From an uncultured bacterium (GTDB lineage: Bacteria; Actinomycetota; Coriobacteriia; Coriobacteriales; Coriobacteriaceae), in assembly GCA_905214105.1 (NCBI GenBank), contig CAJMKK010000003.1, positions 155,364 to 219,363 on the forward strand: DNA of 64,000 nt, written 5' to 3'. Each line of letters opens with the position of its first letter. Position 1 is the first letter of the stretch. The notes under the pieces are model-generated. The model saw only the letters and a program-made list of their open reading frames with translations, made no database searches and was not told the DNA's origin. A program made the translations under genes and the position numbers. This document shows, piece after piece, positions 43,755-53,737 of this stretch.

Positions 43755-44525
43755 TTACATCAATCCAAAGTGCTTCGCGGCGTTGTAGATGCCGTCGTCG
43801 TCCACGGCAGTCGTCACATAGGTCGCCGCAGCTTTCACCGTGTCCTGTGCGTTGCCCATGGCCACACTTGTGCCCACGGCCGAGAACATCGACAGGTCGT
43901 TCTCGCCGTCACCAAAGGCAATCGCCTCGCTCGCATCGATACCAAGCCGCTCGAGCGTCGCCGCCACGCCCAGGTCCTTGCCGCCGTTAGCGGGAATAAT
44001 GTCACAGAACAGGTCGCACCAGCGCGTGGTGAGCGAATGTGACACGGCATCGGTCACGATATGCTCGTCGTCAGGGTCCACAAAGGCGCAAAACTGGTAG
44101 ACCGGCGCGTCAAAGGCGTGCTCAAACGGCTCCTCGTGGTAGACGATTCCCGCGTTGCTACCAGCCGTCACCACGCGCTCGGACAGGCGGTTCACAAACG
44201 AATTCTCGCCCTGCATGCACAGCGAGTCGTAGCGCCCCTGCGCCACCTGGTCCACAATCACCGCGACGTCGTCCGGATCGATCGGGCAGCTGCGGTAAAC
44301 CCCCTCGGCATCAAAGCAGTGCTGGCCCGAAAGCGTAATGTACGCATCCCAGCCCAGGTCGAACAGCCAGTCCGGCATCTGGTAGGTCGGACGGCCCGTG
44401 GCGATCACGCACGCAATCCCCTGCTCGCGAAAGCTGTCGAGCACCTGCTGCGCCGACGCCGGAATCCGGTGGGTCTTAAAGCTCAGCAGCGTACCGTCGA
44501 TATCGAAAAACGCGGCTTTGATCAT
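43755..44525 (-). CDS. HAD hydrolase, Cof type
   Basis: 256-aa HAD phosphatase of the Cof subfamily (type IIB cap). Motif I FFDIDGTLL at the N-terminus, motif II ATGRP near residue 42, and motif IV FGDGENDLSM near residue 205. It dephosphorylates small sugar- or cofactor-like phosphates; substrate not predictable. It lies seven bases downstream of the ABC-F gene, so likely co-transcribed. Confidence 0.92.
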   Translation of the reverse strand: MIKAAFFDIDGTLLSFKTHRIPASAQQVLDSFREQGIACVIATGRPTYQMPDWLFDLGWDAYITLSGQHCFDAEGVYRSCPIDPDDVAVIVDQVAQGRYDSLCMQGENSFVNRLSERVVTAGSNAGIVYHEEPFEHAFDAPVYQFCAFVDPDDEHIVTDAVSHSLTTRWCDLFCDIIPANGGKDLGVAATLERLGIDASEAIAFGDGENDLSMFSAVGTSVAMGNAQDTVKAAATYVTTAVDDDGIYNAAKHFGLM

Positions 44526-44531
44526 TCTCGC

Positions 44532-46391
44532 CTACTCCTCGCCCTCGAGCTTTTCGCTCGCCTCGAGCCACGCCATCTCCAGCTCGTCCATGGCAGCGTG
44601 AGCCTCGTCGATCTTTGCCTGCTGCTCGCCGAGCGCCGTGTAGTTGGTGGGATCGACTTGGGCCATTGCTGCCTCGGCCTCCTCAACGCGGGTGCGCTGC
44701 GTCTCCATCTTGCGCTCGAGCGAACTCACCTCGCGGCGGAGCTTCTGGCGCTCGACGTTGGACAGGCCGTTGGGCTGACCGCTCGACTTGGGCTTTTCGG
44801 CCGCAGCTGCCGCGGCACCGGTGTCAAACGTGCCGGTCTTGGCGCTCGGCGCGCCCACGGGCTCGCCCTCGGCGGTGGCGTTGCACAGGCGCAGGTACTG
44901 GTCCACGCCACCGGGCATATGCGTCAGGTGGCCGTCGAGCAGCGCCCACTGCTGGTCGGTCACGCGCTCCATCAAAAAGCGGTCGTGCGTCACCAGGATC
45001 AACGTGCCGGGCCAGCCGTCGAGCAGGTCCTCGACAATCGCGAGCATGTCGGTATCCAGGTCGTTGCCGGGCTCGTCCAGGATGAGCACGTTGGGTTCGT
45101 CCAGGATTGTCAGCAGCAGCGACAGGCGGCGGCGCTGGCCGCCCGAAAGATCGCCGATGCGGCTCCAGAGCTGCTGCGTCGTAAAGCCCAGGCGCTCGCA
45201 GAGCTTCTCGGGCGAAGTCTCCTTGCCGTCGATGACGTAGTACTTCTTATAGTTGCTGAGCACCTCGCGGATCGTGTCGCCCATGTAGGGCTCGAGCTCC
45301 TCGAGCTGCTGCGACAGCACGCCAAAGCGCACCGTCTGGCCGATCTTCACGCGGCCGCGCAGGGGCGCGATCTTGCCCTGAATCACGTCGAGCAGCGTCG
45401 ACTTGCCGGCGCCGTTCTCACCCAAAAGACCATAGCGGTCGCCCGCACCAATGAGCCAGGTCACATCGGTGAGCACCTGCTTGGGCGCGCTATCGGTATC
45501 CGCATAGCCGGCGTCCACGTCGACCACATCGATAACCTGCTTGCCCAGGCGGCTCACGGCCAGGCGCTTGAGCTCCAGCTCGTCACGCACGGGCGGCACG
45601 TCGGCGATCAGCTCGCGAGCGGCATCAACGCGAAACTTGGGCTTGGTGGAACGCGCCTGGGCGCCGCGGCTCAGCCACGCGAGCTCCTTGCGTGCCATGT
45701 TGCGACGGCGCTCCTCGGTGACGGCGGCCATGCGGTCACGCTCTACGCGCTGAAGGATGTATGCCGAGTAGCCGCCCTCGAAAGGATCGACCTGGCCGTC
45801 GTGGACCTCCCACATGCTGGTGCAGACCTCGTCCAGGAACCAGCGGTCGTGCGTGACTACGAGCATAGCACCCTGGCCGCGCTGCCAGCGGGCCTTTAAG
45901 TGACGCGCGAGCCAGTTGATGGTGCGCATGTCCAGATGGTTAGTGGGCTCGTCGAGCATGAGCACGTCGTAATCGCCGATCAGCAGACGCGCGAGGTCCA
46001 CGCGACGGCGCTGACCGCCCGAAAGCTCGCCCACCGTGCCCTCCCAGGGCACATCGCTGATGAGGCCGGCGAGGATCTGACGCGTGCGGGGGCTCGACGC
46101 CCACTCGTACTCAGGCGTGTCGCCCACAACGGCATGATGCACGGTGTCGGTATCGACCAGGTTGTCCTTTTGACCGAGCAGACCGATCGTGGTGCCACGG
46201 CGATGTGTCACGCGTCCGTCGTCGGGTTCCAGCGTTCCGGCGAGTACGCTCAGCAGCGTCGACTTGCCGTCGCCGTTTTTACCGACAATACCAATGCGGT
46301 CGCCCTCGCCCACGCCGAGCGTCACGCTATCGAAAATATGCTTGGTGGGAAACTCTAGGCTGACGGAATCGCATCCCAAAAGAATCGCCAT
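44532..46391 (-). CDS. ABC-F family ATPase (Uup/EttA-like)
   Basis: 619-aa protein with two ABC domains and no membrane segments. Walker A motifs GKNGDGKST and GENGAGKST, signatures GELSGGQRRR and GDLSGGQRRR, Walker B LDEPTNHLD and LDEPGNDLD. A charged linker joins them, and a C-terminal coiled coil (about residues 540-615) is of the Uup kind. ABC-F proteins act on the ribosome; some give antibiotic resistance, but this form looks housekeeping. ATG 46391 with AAGGAG. The longer upstream frame is not supported. Confidence 0.92.
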   Translation of the reverse strand: MAILLGCDSVSLEFPTKHIFDSVTLGVGEGDRIGIVGKNGDGKSTLLSVLAGTLEPDDGRVTHRRGTTIGLLGQKDNLVDTDTVHHAVVGDTPEYEWASSPRTRQILAGLISDVPWEGTVGELSGGQRRRVDLARLLIGDYDVLMLDEPTNHLDMRTINWLARHLKARWQRGQGAMLVVTHDRWFLDEVCTSMWEVHDGQVDPFEGGYSAYILQRVERDRMAAVTEERRRNMARKELAWLSRGAQARSTKPKFRVDAARELIADVPPVRDELELKRLAVSRLGKQVIDVVDVDAGYADTDSAPKQVLTDVTWLIGAGDRYGLLGENGAGKSTLLDVIQGKIAPLRGRVKIGQTVRFGVLSQQLEELEPYMGDTIREVLSNYKKYYVIDGKETSPEKLCERLGFTTQQLWSRIGDLSGGQRRRLSLLLTILDEPNVLILDEPGNDLDTDMLAIVEDLLDGWPGTLILVTHDRFLMERVTDQQWALLDGHLTHMPGGVDQYLRLCNATAEGEPVGAPSAKTGTFDTGAAAAAAEKPKSSGQPNGLSNVERQKLRREVSSLERKMETQRTRVEEAEAAMAQVDPTNYTALGEQQAKIDEAHAAMDELEMAWLEASEKLEGEE

Positions 46392-46450
46392 ATGCCCTGC
46401 TCCTTCGTAGAAATTCAACGTTGTCCATGATAGCAGCGAGCCCCACCCCA

Positions 46451-46541
46451 AACCACCACGAAGGCGCCTGTCCCCTTTGTGGCGGTTGTTTCGGTCGCAG
46501 AGCAAAAAGGCGGGCCATCTCCCACAAGAGATGACCCGCCT
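46451..46541 (-). terminator. Palindrome plus terminator downstream of pstB
   Basis: 46509-46521 pairs with 46528-46540 (GGCGGG.CATCTC core) and is followed on the minus strand by TTTTTGC, a good terminator for the pst operon. Next to it, 46453-46488 is an imperfect CCACCACAAAGG family palindrome. Confidence 0.75.
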
Positions 46542-46596
46542 CTCCAATCAGTCCCGCGGCAACCGTGGCCGCCGCGGGCCTCAAGCATGTCCCGGA

Positions 46597-47469
46597 CTAG
46601 GAGAACATGCCGGTGAGGTAATCGTTCAGCCGCTTATCCTTGGGCCGTTGGAAAATCTCGTCGGTCTCGTCGTACTCGACCATATCGCCCATGTAGAAGA
46701 ACGCCGTGCGGTTGGACACGCGCGACGCCTGCTCCATGTTGTGCGTCACGATGACGATGGCGCGGTCGGCCGCGATCGACGACATGAGGTCCTCGATCGC
46801 CAGCGTCGAGATGGGGTCGAGCGCCGAGCAGGGCTCGTCAAACAGGATCACGTCGGGGTTGAGCGCAAGCGTGCGCGCGATGCACAAACGCTGCTGCTGG
46901 CCGCCCGAAAGCGCGTAGGCGCTCTTGTCCAGCTTGTCCTTGACCTCGTCCCACAGCGCGGCGCCACGCAAGCTCTCCTCGACCATGCGGTCGAGCTCGT
47001 CGCGGTCGGTGATGCCGTGGCGCTTGGGCGCAAACGTAATGTTGTCGCGAATGGACTTGCGGAACGGGTTTGGCTGCTGGAACACCATGCCAATGGACCG
47101 ACGCAGCTCGTAGGTGTTCTCGGTCTTGGTGTTCACGTTGCGGCCGCGGTAGTTGATCTCGCCCTCCACGCGACAGCCGCGAATCTCGCGATTCATAAGG
47201 TTGAGGCTGCGCAAGAAGGTCGACTTGCCGCAGCCCGAAGGCCCAATGAGCGCCGTGATCTCACCCTTGTGGAAGTCGAGCGACGTATTGTGCAGCGCAT
47301 GGTGATCACCATAGTACACGTTAACGTCCTTGGTGGAGAGCACGACCTCGTCGCTCACAGCCCTACCGCTCACGCGAACGTGCTTCTCGCTCTCCCCCAC
47401 GCTCGACAAAAAGTCCTGGGTGTCGGACGATGCCGCCTCGGTTGCGGGCGTTACATTCATCTCGCTCAT
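46597..47469 (-). CDS. pstB: Phosphate ABC transporter ATP-binding protein PstB
   Basis: 290-aa ATPase of the high-affinity phosphate importer. Walker A GPSGCGKST, signature LSGGQQQR, Walker B ILFDEPCSALDP, and the family-specific IVIVTHNMEQA switch. It has about 40 extra N-terminal residues relative to typical PstB. Its ATG overlaps the pstA stop (ATGA), indicating coupled translation. No phoU follows; a terminator does. Confidence 0.95.
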   Translation of the reverse strand: MSEMNVTPATEAASSDTQDFLSSVGESEKHVRVSGRAVSDEVVLSTKDVNVYYGDHHALHNTSLDFHKGEITALIGPSGCGKSTFLRSLNLMNREIRGCRVEGEINYRGRNVNTKTENTYELRRSIGMVFQQPNPFRKSIRDNITFAPKRHGITDRDELDRMVEESLRGAALWDEVKDKLDKSAYALSGGQQQRLCIARTLALNPDVILFDEPCSALDPISTLAIEDLMSSIAADRAIVIVTHNMEQASRVSNRTAFFYMGDMVEYDETDEIFQRPKDKRLNDYLTGMFS

Positions 47470-48392
47470 TCGGCCGTCATCTTCCTTGCCAGTTGCTTGC
47501 CCACGATACGGGCGACCACGTTAAACAGCAGCACGCAAATCATCAGCAGTGCCGCGGTGCCCCAGACGATCTGCTGGGCCTCGGGGCTGCCCTCGCCATA
47601 GATCTTGTAGATGTGCACGGCGAGCGACTCGCCGGGGCGGAACACGTTCCAAGCGCAGGTGGGACTCGACAGGTTAAAGCTCAAGAAGTTCAAGCGAACC
47701 GGCGAGCTCATGCCCGAGGTAAACAGCAGCGCCGCAGCCTCGCCAAACACGCGGCCGGCCGAAAGCACGATGCCGGTCACGATGGCGGGCATGGCCTCGG
47801 GGATCAGGATGTGCAGCGTGGCCTCCCAGCGAGTGAGGCCCATGGCCAGGCACGCATCGCGCTGGGCCTGCGGCACGTCCTCGAGCGCCTGCTGAATCAC
47901 GCGCACCAGGATGGGGATGTTGAACATGGTGAGCGCGACGGCGCCGGAGATGATGGAGTACTTCCAGCCCAGCTGCACCGAGAACACCAGAAAGCCGAAC
48001 ATGCCGACGACGATGGAAGGCAGCGAGGACAGCGTCTCGATGGCGGTGGAGGCGATGTCGCGGATGGGGCCGTCCGGCGCGTACTCAACCAGGAAGACCG
48101 CGCCGCCCAGGCTAATAGGCACCGAGATACCTAAGGTGATCAGCAGCAGATAGAACGAATCGAACAGCTGGTAGAGCACGCCGCCCTGGGTTCCGTTGGC
48201 GCGCGCAGGCTGCGTGAGAAAGCCCGGCTGGAACAGCGTCGAGATGCCCTCGAACAGGATGTAGGCCACCATGGAGACGACGATGAGCATGACGATGGCA
48301 ACGATTGCCGTCAGCACGCCCGTGGCGATGCGGTCCTGCTTTTGGACACGCCCGAGTCTCGCCTCGTCGATGTGGATGCGCGTGCTAGCCAC
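47466..48392 (-). CDS. pstA: Phosphate ABC transporter permease PstA
   Basis: 308-aa permease with six hydrophobic segments and the inner-membrane permease loop (EALEDVPQAQRDACLAMGLTRWEA on the cytosolic side). Overlaps pstC by eight bases and pstB by four, showing a tight operon. It forms the channel together with PstC. Confidence 0.94.
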   Translation of the reverse strand: MASTRIHIDEARLGRVQKQDRIATGVLTAIVAIVMLIVVSMVAYILFEGISTLFQPGFLTQPARANGTQGGVLYQLFDSFYLLLITLGISVPISLGGAVFLVEYAPDGPIRDIASTAIETLSSLPSIVVGMFGFLVFSVQLGWKYSIISGAVALTMFNIPILVRVIQQALEDVPQAQRDACLAMGLTRWEATLHILIPEAMPAIVTGIVLSAGRVFGEAAALLFTSGMSSPVRLNFLSFNLSSPTCAWNVFRPGESLAVHIYKIYGEGSPEAQQIVWGTAALLMICVLLFNVVARIVGKQLARKMTAE

Positions 48393-49293
48393 GAGCCTTC
48401 GCCCCCTTGCGGCCGATAAGGTGGATGATCAAGATGAAGATGAGGCTCATGCCCATCAGCAGCAGACCGAGCGCCCACAGAACATCGTCTTGGGCCGAGC
48501 CCTCGGCATAGACCGCCATAGACGTGGTGAGCGTGGTGGTGATGGTGGACGCCGGCGACAGCAGCGACGTCGGCATGGCCTCGATGCCGCCGATGACCAT
48601 ACGCACGGCGAGCGTCTCGCCAAAGGCGCGGGTCATACCAAGGATGACCGCGGTCATGAGCGACGGCATGGCGGACTTGAGCACCACGTGCCAGATGGTC
48701 TGCCAGCGGGTATAGCCCAGCGCGAGCGAGCCCTGACGGTAGCTATCGGGCACGGCGCGCAGGCCGTCGACCGAAAGCGTAGTCATCGTCGGCAGAATCA
48801 TGACCGCCAGTACGATGGCGCCGGGCAAGATGCCCAGACCCGTGCTTACGTGGAAAACGCTCTTCATAAGACCGACGACCACGTGAAAGCCAATCAGGCC
48901 AAAGACGACCGAGGGAATGCCGGTCAAAAGCTCAATAAGCGGCTGAAAGACCTTGGAGCCAAACTTAGGCTGGATCTCGACCGCAAAGATGGCAGAGCCG
49001 ATGGCGATGGGCAGCGCGATGAGCGTGGAGAGCACCATGACCGCAAACGAGGTGACGATCAGGGGCAGGGCGCCGGTGTAGGGCAGGCCGTTTTCGGCTG
49101 TGTTGGCCAGATCCCACTTGGTGCCGGCGAAGAACTCTACGACCGAGACGCCGTCCTTGAGAAAAGCCGAGAGGCCCTTTTGGGCGACCATAAAGATGAG
49201 CGCGGCAACGACAAGCGTCACGAGCGCTACGCACGCGCCCGTGACGCCCAGGCCCACGTTCTCAAGGTCGCGCTTTGGCAGCTGTTTTGCCAT
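48385..49293 (-). CDS. pstC: Phosphate ABC transporter permease PstC
   Basis: 302-aa permease with six hydrophobic segments; conserved GIPSVVFGLIGF and the permease loop AVPDSYRQGSLALGYTRWQT. Starts 25 bases after pstS with GAAAGG upstream. Pairs with PstA. Confidence 0.94.
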   Translation of the reverse strand: MAKQLPKRDLENVGLGVTGACVALVTLVVAALIFMVAQKGLSAFLKDGVSVVEFFAGTKWDLANTAENGLPYTGALPLIVTSFAVMVLSTLIALPIAIGSAIFAVEIQPKFGSKVFQPLIELLTGIPSVVFGLIGFHVVVGLMKSVFHVSTGLGILPGAIVLAVMILPTMTTLSVDGLRAVPDSYRQGSLALGYTRWQTIWHVVLKSAMPSLMTAVILGMTRAFGETLAVRMVIGGIEAMPTSLLSPASTITTTLTTSMAVYAEGSAQDDVLWALGLLLMGMSLIFILIIHLIGRKGAKARG

Positions 49294-49318
49294 TGCAAAC
49301 CTTTCCGGGGGCGATTAC

Positions 49319-50257
49319 TTATTTAGTGGAGACCTTGCCGCTGGCGTCCTTGACGACCTTCATGGCAGAGACGGGAATGAAGCCCTGCTCCTCGACGAGC
49401 TTGCCCTGGACGTCATCGGAAAGCATGAACTCCAGGAAGGCCTTGGTGGCCTCGTCGGCGTCCTTGGAGCAGTACATGTGCTCGGTCGCCCAGATCTTGA
49501 AGGAGTCGTCGGTGACGTTTGCGCTCTTGGGCTCGACGCCCTCGACCTTGATGGCGTTGAACTTGGAGTCGTCGAAGTGCGAGAAGTCGAGGTAGGAGAT
49601 GGCGTTGTCGGTGCTGGCCATCTGGGTCTGGACGTCGCCGGACTTGTCGAGCTCGGCGTCGCCCTTAAAGTCAACGGCCTCGTCGCCAAAGACGGCGGCC
49701 TCGAAGGTGGCGCGGGTGCCGGAGCCGGCCTTGCGGTTGAGGACGACGATGGTGGCATCGTCGCCGCCGACCTCCTTCCAGTTGGTGATCTGGCCGGAGA
49801 AGATACCCTTGAGCTGCTCGAGGGACAGGTCGTCGACCTTGACGTTCTTGGAGACGACGGGACCCATGCCCACGACGGCGACCTCGTGGTCGACGAGGTT
49901 CTTGACCTGGTCGGCCTCGAGCTTGGTCTCGGCGAAGACATCGGAGTTACCGATGGTGACGGTGCCGGCGGCGACAGCGGTCAGGCCCTTACCCGAACCG
50001 TTACCCGAGCCGGAAATGGAGACGTCGGGGTTGGCGTCCATGAACTTCTCGGCAGCAGCCTCGACGAGAGCCTGGAACGAGGAGGCACCGTCGTAGGTCA
50101 CCTCGCCGGAGACGGACTCGGCAGCAGCAGCGCTACCCTCAGCAGCGGTGTTGGCAGCGTTGGAGCCGCCGCAACCAACGAGGCCGAGGCCCACGAAGCT
50201 GGCAAGACCGCCAGCGAGGCCGAGGAACTGACGACGAGAATAAGCCTGATCGAGCAT
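49319..50257 (-). CDS. pstS: Phosphate-binding lipoprotein PstS
   Basis: 312-aa solute-binding protein for phosphate. The N-terminus combines a twin-arginine motif (SRRQFLGLAGG) with a lipobox (LVGC at about residue 28), so it may be exported folded by Tat and lipid-anchored outside the membrane. The body has the GSGNGSGKGL and RKAGSGTRATFEA phosphate loops. ATG at 50257 with AAAGGAAG; the upstream extension is not coding. First gene of pstSCAB. No clear Pho box was recognised upstream. Confidence 0.95.
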   Translation of the reverse strand: MLDQAYSRRQFLGLAGGLASFVGLGLVGCGGSNAANTAAEGSAAAAESVSGEVTYDGASSFQALVEAAAEKFMDANPDVSISGSGNGSGKGLTAVAAGTVTIGNSDVFAETKLEADQVKNLVDHEVAVVGMGPVVSKNVKVDDLSLEQLKGIFSGQITNWKEVGGDDATIVVLNRKAGSGTRATFEAAVFGDEAVDFKGDAELDKSGDVQTQMASTDNAISYLDFSHFDDSKFNAIKVEGVEPKSANVTDDSFKIWATEHMYCSKDADEATKAFLEFMLSDDVQGKLVEEQGFIPVSAMKVVKDASGKVSTK

Positions 50258-50460
50258 GATCTTCCTTTCATACATACGACTCGCGGGCACCCTGCCCGCT
50301 TTGCTGTTTGGAAAGATACGTTCCCGACCAGGCAACGCCCGCGCCAACTGCGCTTTCTTACGGGCATCTGATAGACCCTTACCGCAAGCGCGGCTCGGCT
50401 TTACAAACGAATAACAAACCCGCCACCAAGCATGACCCGCCTTTTACACCAATAAAAACA

Positions 50461-50529
50461 AAGTTGCGGTGAAATAGTTCCTGCTTGGCCATCAAATGGC
50501 CCATTCTAGGAACTATTCCACCGCAACTT
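50461..50529. repeat. AAGTTGCGGTG palindrome, copy 1
   Basis: 22-base arms 50461-50482/50508-50529 with one mismatch. The outer ends match the copies at 53738-53800 and 57437-57499, but the inner part is different (AGTTCCT instead of AGGGA). Confidence 0.65.
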
Positions 50530-50550
50530 AGATTGGGAAACCGCGAGACC

Positions 50551-51987
50551 TTAAAGCTCTAATTCATTCAAACGGAGGATCGCAACAATATAGATCTTGA
50601 GCGCCTGCTTGAGCTGTTCCTCGTTGGCGCACTCGTTGGGGCCGTGCATCTGGCCGCCCCATGCGGGCAGCTCCAGGCCGGTCTCCTCGGGGCCAAACGA
50701 GACGGCGCGGGCAAAGTTGCGCGCATACGTGCCGCCGCCCATGGCAAAAGGCTCGGCATGCTTGCCCGTAAACTCGTTATAGGTATCGATGAGCGCCTTC
50801 ACGGCCGGATCATCGGCAGAGACCGAGAATGGCACCTTCGCATGGCCCACGCGACACGTCACGCCAAAGCGCCCCACGAGCGGCTCGAGCTGCTCGCGGA
50901 TGGTATCGGCGCTCGTGCTGTCGGGGAAGCGCACGTCGATGACTTGCTCAATGTGGCCATCCGCCACACGGATGACGCCAGCGTTGCAGGTAAGCGGGCC
51001 AAACGCCTGGCTCGTCGCGTCGATACCCAGGCCGCGACCATAGGCATCCGCATGCACAAAGGCCAAGAACTTGACGAACTCGTGCTCGGCAGGCGTCAAC
51101 AGGCGCTCGTCGCGTGCACCAAACGCGTCCTCGGCCTCGCGCAGATACGACACGATCAGGCCGACGGCGTTGATGGTGCCCTCAGGCATCGAAGCGTGGC
51201 CGCCAATACCGTGGGCGAAAATCTGCGCATGCCCGTTCTCGAGCGCCGTGATCTCCAGGCGGTCGACGTTCTCAACGGGTGCCGGTAGCTCATCGGCGGC
51301 AATCGCAAGTTCGCAGATAGACTGCGACGGAATCGCATTGCTCGCCTCGGCACCGCTCCAGGACGCAATGCGCCCACCGTCGATCTTGGGGCTCACAAAC
51401 GTCGCCCCAAACTGGCCCTTCTCGGCATTGCAGACCGGGAACTCGGCATCGGGCGTAAACAAAAAGTCGGGGTTCGGGTAGTTCTCCAGATAATGGTGAA
51501 CGTCGGACATGCCCACTTCCTCATCGCAGCCCAGCAGCGCGCGGAAGGTATAGCGCGGCACGATGCCGTGCTTGAGCAGGTAGGCGCCGGCGTAGAGCGA
51601 CAGCACGGCCGGGCCCTTGTCGTCGATCACACCGCGGCCGAGCAGCCAGCCCTCGCGACGCTCCATCGCAAAGGGGTCGGTATTCCAGCCAGGACCGGCG
51701 GGCACCACGTCCACGTGGCAGATGGTCGCGAGCTGCTTGTCGCCGCGGCCCGGGATATCGGCGATGCCCACATAGCCCTCGTCATCGCTCGTCTGGTAGC
51801 CGAGCTTTTGCGCAATGCCGAGCGCGCAATCGAGCGCATCACGGACCGGGCGGCCAAACGGCGCACCGGGCTCCGCATCGGCAGAATCTGCCACGGACGG
51901 ATAACTCACCAGCTGCTCGATGTCGGCGACGACATCTTCCCAAACCTCGTCGACATACTCGGCAACGCTCTGCTCCACCTGATTCAT
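50551..51987 (-). CDS. M20 dipeptidase (PepV/Sapep type)
   Basis: 478-aa di-zinc dipeptidase. Motifs CHVDVVPAGPGW (His, Asp), GRGVIDDKGP (bridging Asp) and GCDEEVGM (catalytic Glu) in the order and length of the PepV/Sapep family, with the long lid insertion in the middle. It cleaves dipeptides in the cytosol for amino-acid supply. ATG at 51987 with AAGGAGG. It is followed by a palindromic repeat; the HAD gene lies upstream on the same strand. Confidence 0.9.
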   Translation of the reverse strand: MNQVEQSVAEYVDEVWEDVVADIEQLVSYPSVADSADAEPGAPFGRPVRDALDCALGIAQKLGYQTSDDEGYVGIADIPGRGDKQLATICHVDVVPAGPGWNTDPFAMERREGWLLGRGVIDDKGPAVLSLYAGAYLLKHGIVPRYTFRALLGCDEEVGMSDVHHYLENYPNPDFLFTPDAEFPVCNAEKGQFGATFVSPKIDGGRIASWSGAEASNAIPSQSICELAIAADELPAPVENVDRLEITALENGHAQIFAHGIGGHASMPEGTINAVGLIVSYLREAEDAFGARDERLLTPAEHEFVKFLAFVHADAYGRGLGIDATSQAFGPLTCNAGVIRVADGHIEQVIDVRFPDSTSADTIREQLEPLVGRFGVTCRVGHAKVPFSVSADDPAVKALIDTYNEFTGKHAEPFAMGGGTYARNFARAVSFGPEETGLELPAWGGQMHGPNECANEEQLKQALKIYIVAILRLNELEL

Positions 51988-52041
51988 GGACGACCTCCTT
52001 ACCAATGAGGGGCGAGCGTGCCCGCCCCTCACATCACATAC

Positions 52042-52704
52042 TTATATAGCGAAAAGTTTAGCAAGCTCGGCCACCGAGTGCACCACCGCATCGGCGCCCG
52101 CGGCCTCGTGCTCCCCCGGCGCCGCCGCGCCCGAATAGATGCCGATACACGGCACGCCCATCGCGTGCGCGCCCTCGACGTCGTTAAAGCGGTCGCCAAC
52201 CATCACGGTATCGTCCGCGGTCGCGCCCAGGGCCGCCAGCGCATCGCGGACCGAATCCGCCTTGGTCTCGCGCCCCTGCGGCGGATTCATGCCGACCACG
52301 GCTTCGAACTGGCAAAGCCCCAGCTCATGCACCATATCGATGCACTTCGCCTCCATGCGCGACGTCGCCACCGCCATGCGATGCCCCTGCGCGGCAAGGC
52401 CGTCGAGCAGCGCGGGGATTCCATCGAACACGGGATACTCTTCCGGTCCCAGCTCGTCAAAAAAGGCACGATACTCATCTGCCACCACAAGTGACTCATC
52501 GCGGGAGAAGCCGTAAAAGTCGTGAAAGCTCCTCCACAGGGGCGGCCCGATCATGCGTCGCAGGTCGCCCATCTGCGCCTCCGAAAACCCGCGCGCGGCA
52601 AGCGTCTTGCACGTCGAGGTCATCACTGCCCGGCCCGTATCGGCCACCGTACCGTCAAAATCGAACAACACGACCGGGCGCTTACCTATCTCCAGTGCCT
52701 CCAC
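52042..52704 (-). CDS. HAD hydrolase (phosphoglycolate phosphatase-like)
   Basis: About 220 aa. Motif I LFDFDGTVADT, motif II VATSR, the Lys at KCIDMV, and motif IV MVGDRFNDVEGA, with an alpha-helical type I cap; resembles Gph/PpaX. Substrate uncertain. The long open frame starts with a TTG without a ribosome site; GTG 52704, with AGGGGG five bases upstream, is preferred, and GTG 52710 is possible. It ends 55 bases before the dipeptidase gene. Confidence 0.85.
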   Translation of the reverse strand: MEALEIGKRPVVLFDFDGTVADTGRAVMTSTCKTLAARGFSEAQMGDLRRMIGPPLWRSFHDFYGFSRDESLVVADEYRAFFDELGPEEYPVFDGIPALLDGLAAQGHRMAVATSRMEAKCIDMVHELGLCQFEAVVGMNPPQGRETKADSVRDALAALGATADDTVMVGDRFNDVEGAHAMGVPCIGIYSGAAAPGEHEAAGADAVVHSVAELAKLFAI

Positions 52705-52861
52705 CGGCACCCCCTCTTCCCCAATTGATGATTTCCACACCGACACTTCAAACTGTTGACTATTCAACAACTGAACCTAGCAATGTGGAATGACTCCACT
52801 ATACTTGTCGCACTTTGCTCTCAGAAGGCGGCGCACAAGCGCCCCGACGAAAGGTGCACCT

Positions 52862-53722
52862 ATGTCTTTTGCCATCATAACCGACTCCACGTCGGACATC
52901 TCCCCCACCCGAGCCCAAGAACTCGGCATTTACGTGATTCCGCTGCATGTGATTATCGAAGGCGAGGATCTGCTCGACCAGGTGCAGATTACCGCCGAGG
53001 AGTACGTCGCCCGCATGGCCGGCTCCGAGCAGCTGCCGCACACCTCGCAGCCGAGTGCCGGCGAGTTCAAGGCACTCTTTGACCGCGTGCGCGCCGACGG
53101 CCACGACAGCGCGATCTTTATCTCGCTGTGCAGCGAATGGTCCGCCTGCTATTCCAACGCATGCCTGGTCGCCGAGACCCACGAGCTCGACGTGCGCTGC
53201 ATCGACTCGCGCACCGGCTCGGGCGCCGAGGGCCTGCTGGTGGAGTACGCACTGGCCATGCGCGAAGACGGCCGCAGCTTGGACGAGACCGAGGCGCAGA
53301 TCCGCGCGACGCTGCCCGACGCCCACCTGTTGCTGATTCCCCGCACGCTCGAGAACCTGGTCAAGAACGGCCGTGCGCCCAAACTCGCCGGCCAGCTCAC
53401 GCAGATGCTCAACATTCGTCTGGCCGTTTCGCCGGAGTGGAAATCGGGCGAGATCAAGGCCATCAAGAAGGGCCGCGGTGCCAAGCGCATCGTTGCGAAC
53501 ACCATGGCCGATTGCCTCGCATTTTTGGCGGAGCATCCGGGCTCAAGCGTGCGCGTGCTCACGACCGGCGCCGCCGAGGAGCAAGAGCTCGTCAACCAGG
53601 CACTCGCAGGCCAGAACTACGTAGACGCCGGCACCGGCCCCATCGGCTGCACCATCGCCACCCACGTAGGCGTGGACGCCATAGCCATCAGCTATTGCCC
53701 CCGCTACCAACCCATCCACTAG
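52862..53722 (+). CDS. DegV-family fatty-acid-binding protein
   Basis: 286-aa DegV protein. IITDSTSDIS at the N-terminus, the PHTSQPSAGEF segment and the ISLCSEWSACYSNA loop form the fatty-acid-carboxylate site; IDSRTGSGAEGLLV is also typical. DegV (FakB) proteins bind fatty acids for the kinase FakA. ATG 52862 with AAAGGTG six bases upstream. A single gene, ending at palindromic repeats. Confidence 0.92.
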   Translation: MSFAIITDSTSDISPTRAQELGIYVIPLHVIIEGEDLLDQVQITAEEYVARMAGSEQLPHTSQPSAGEFKALFDRVRADGHDSAIFISLCSEWSACYSNACLVAETHELDVRCIDSRTGSGAEGLLVEYALAMREDGRSLDETEAQIRATLPDAHLLLIPRTLENLVKNGRAPKLAGQLTQMLNIRLAVSPEWKSGEIKAIKKGRGAKRIVANTMADCLAFLAEHPGSSVRVLTTGAAEEQELVNQALAGQNYVDAGTGPIGCTIATHVGVDAIAISYCPRYQPIH

Positions 53723-53737
53723 GGGCACCTTTACCAC

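Noticed and set aside
44061..45899. 612-aa plus-strand ORF opposite the HAD and ABC-F genes
   Set aside because: It spans two well-supported genes on the other strand and has a low-information Leu/Arg/His-rich composition typical of antisense frames.
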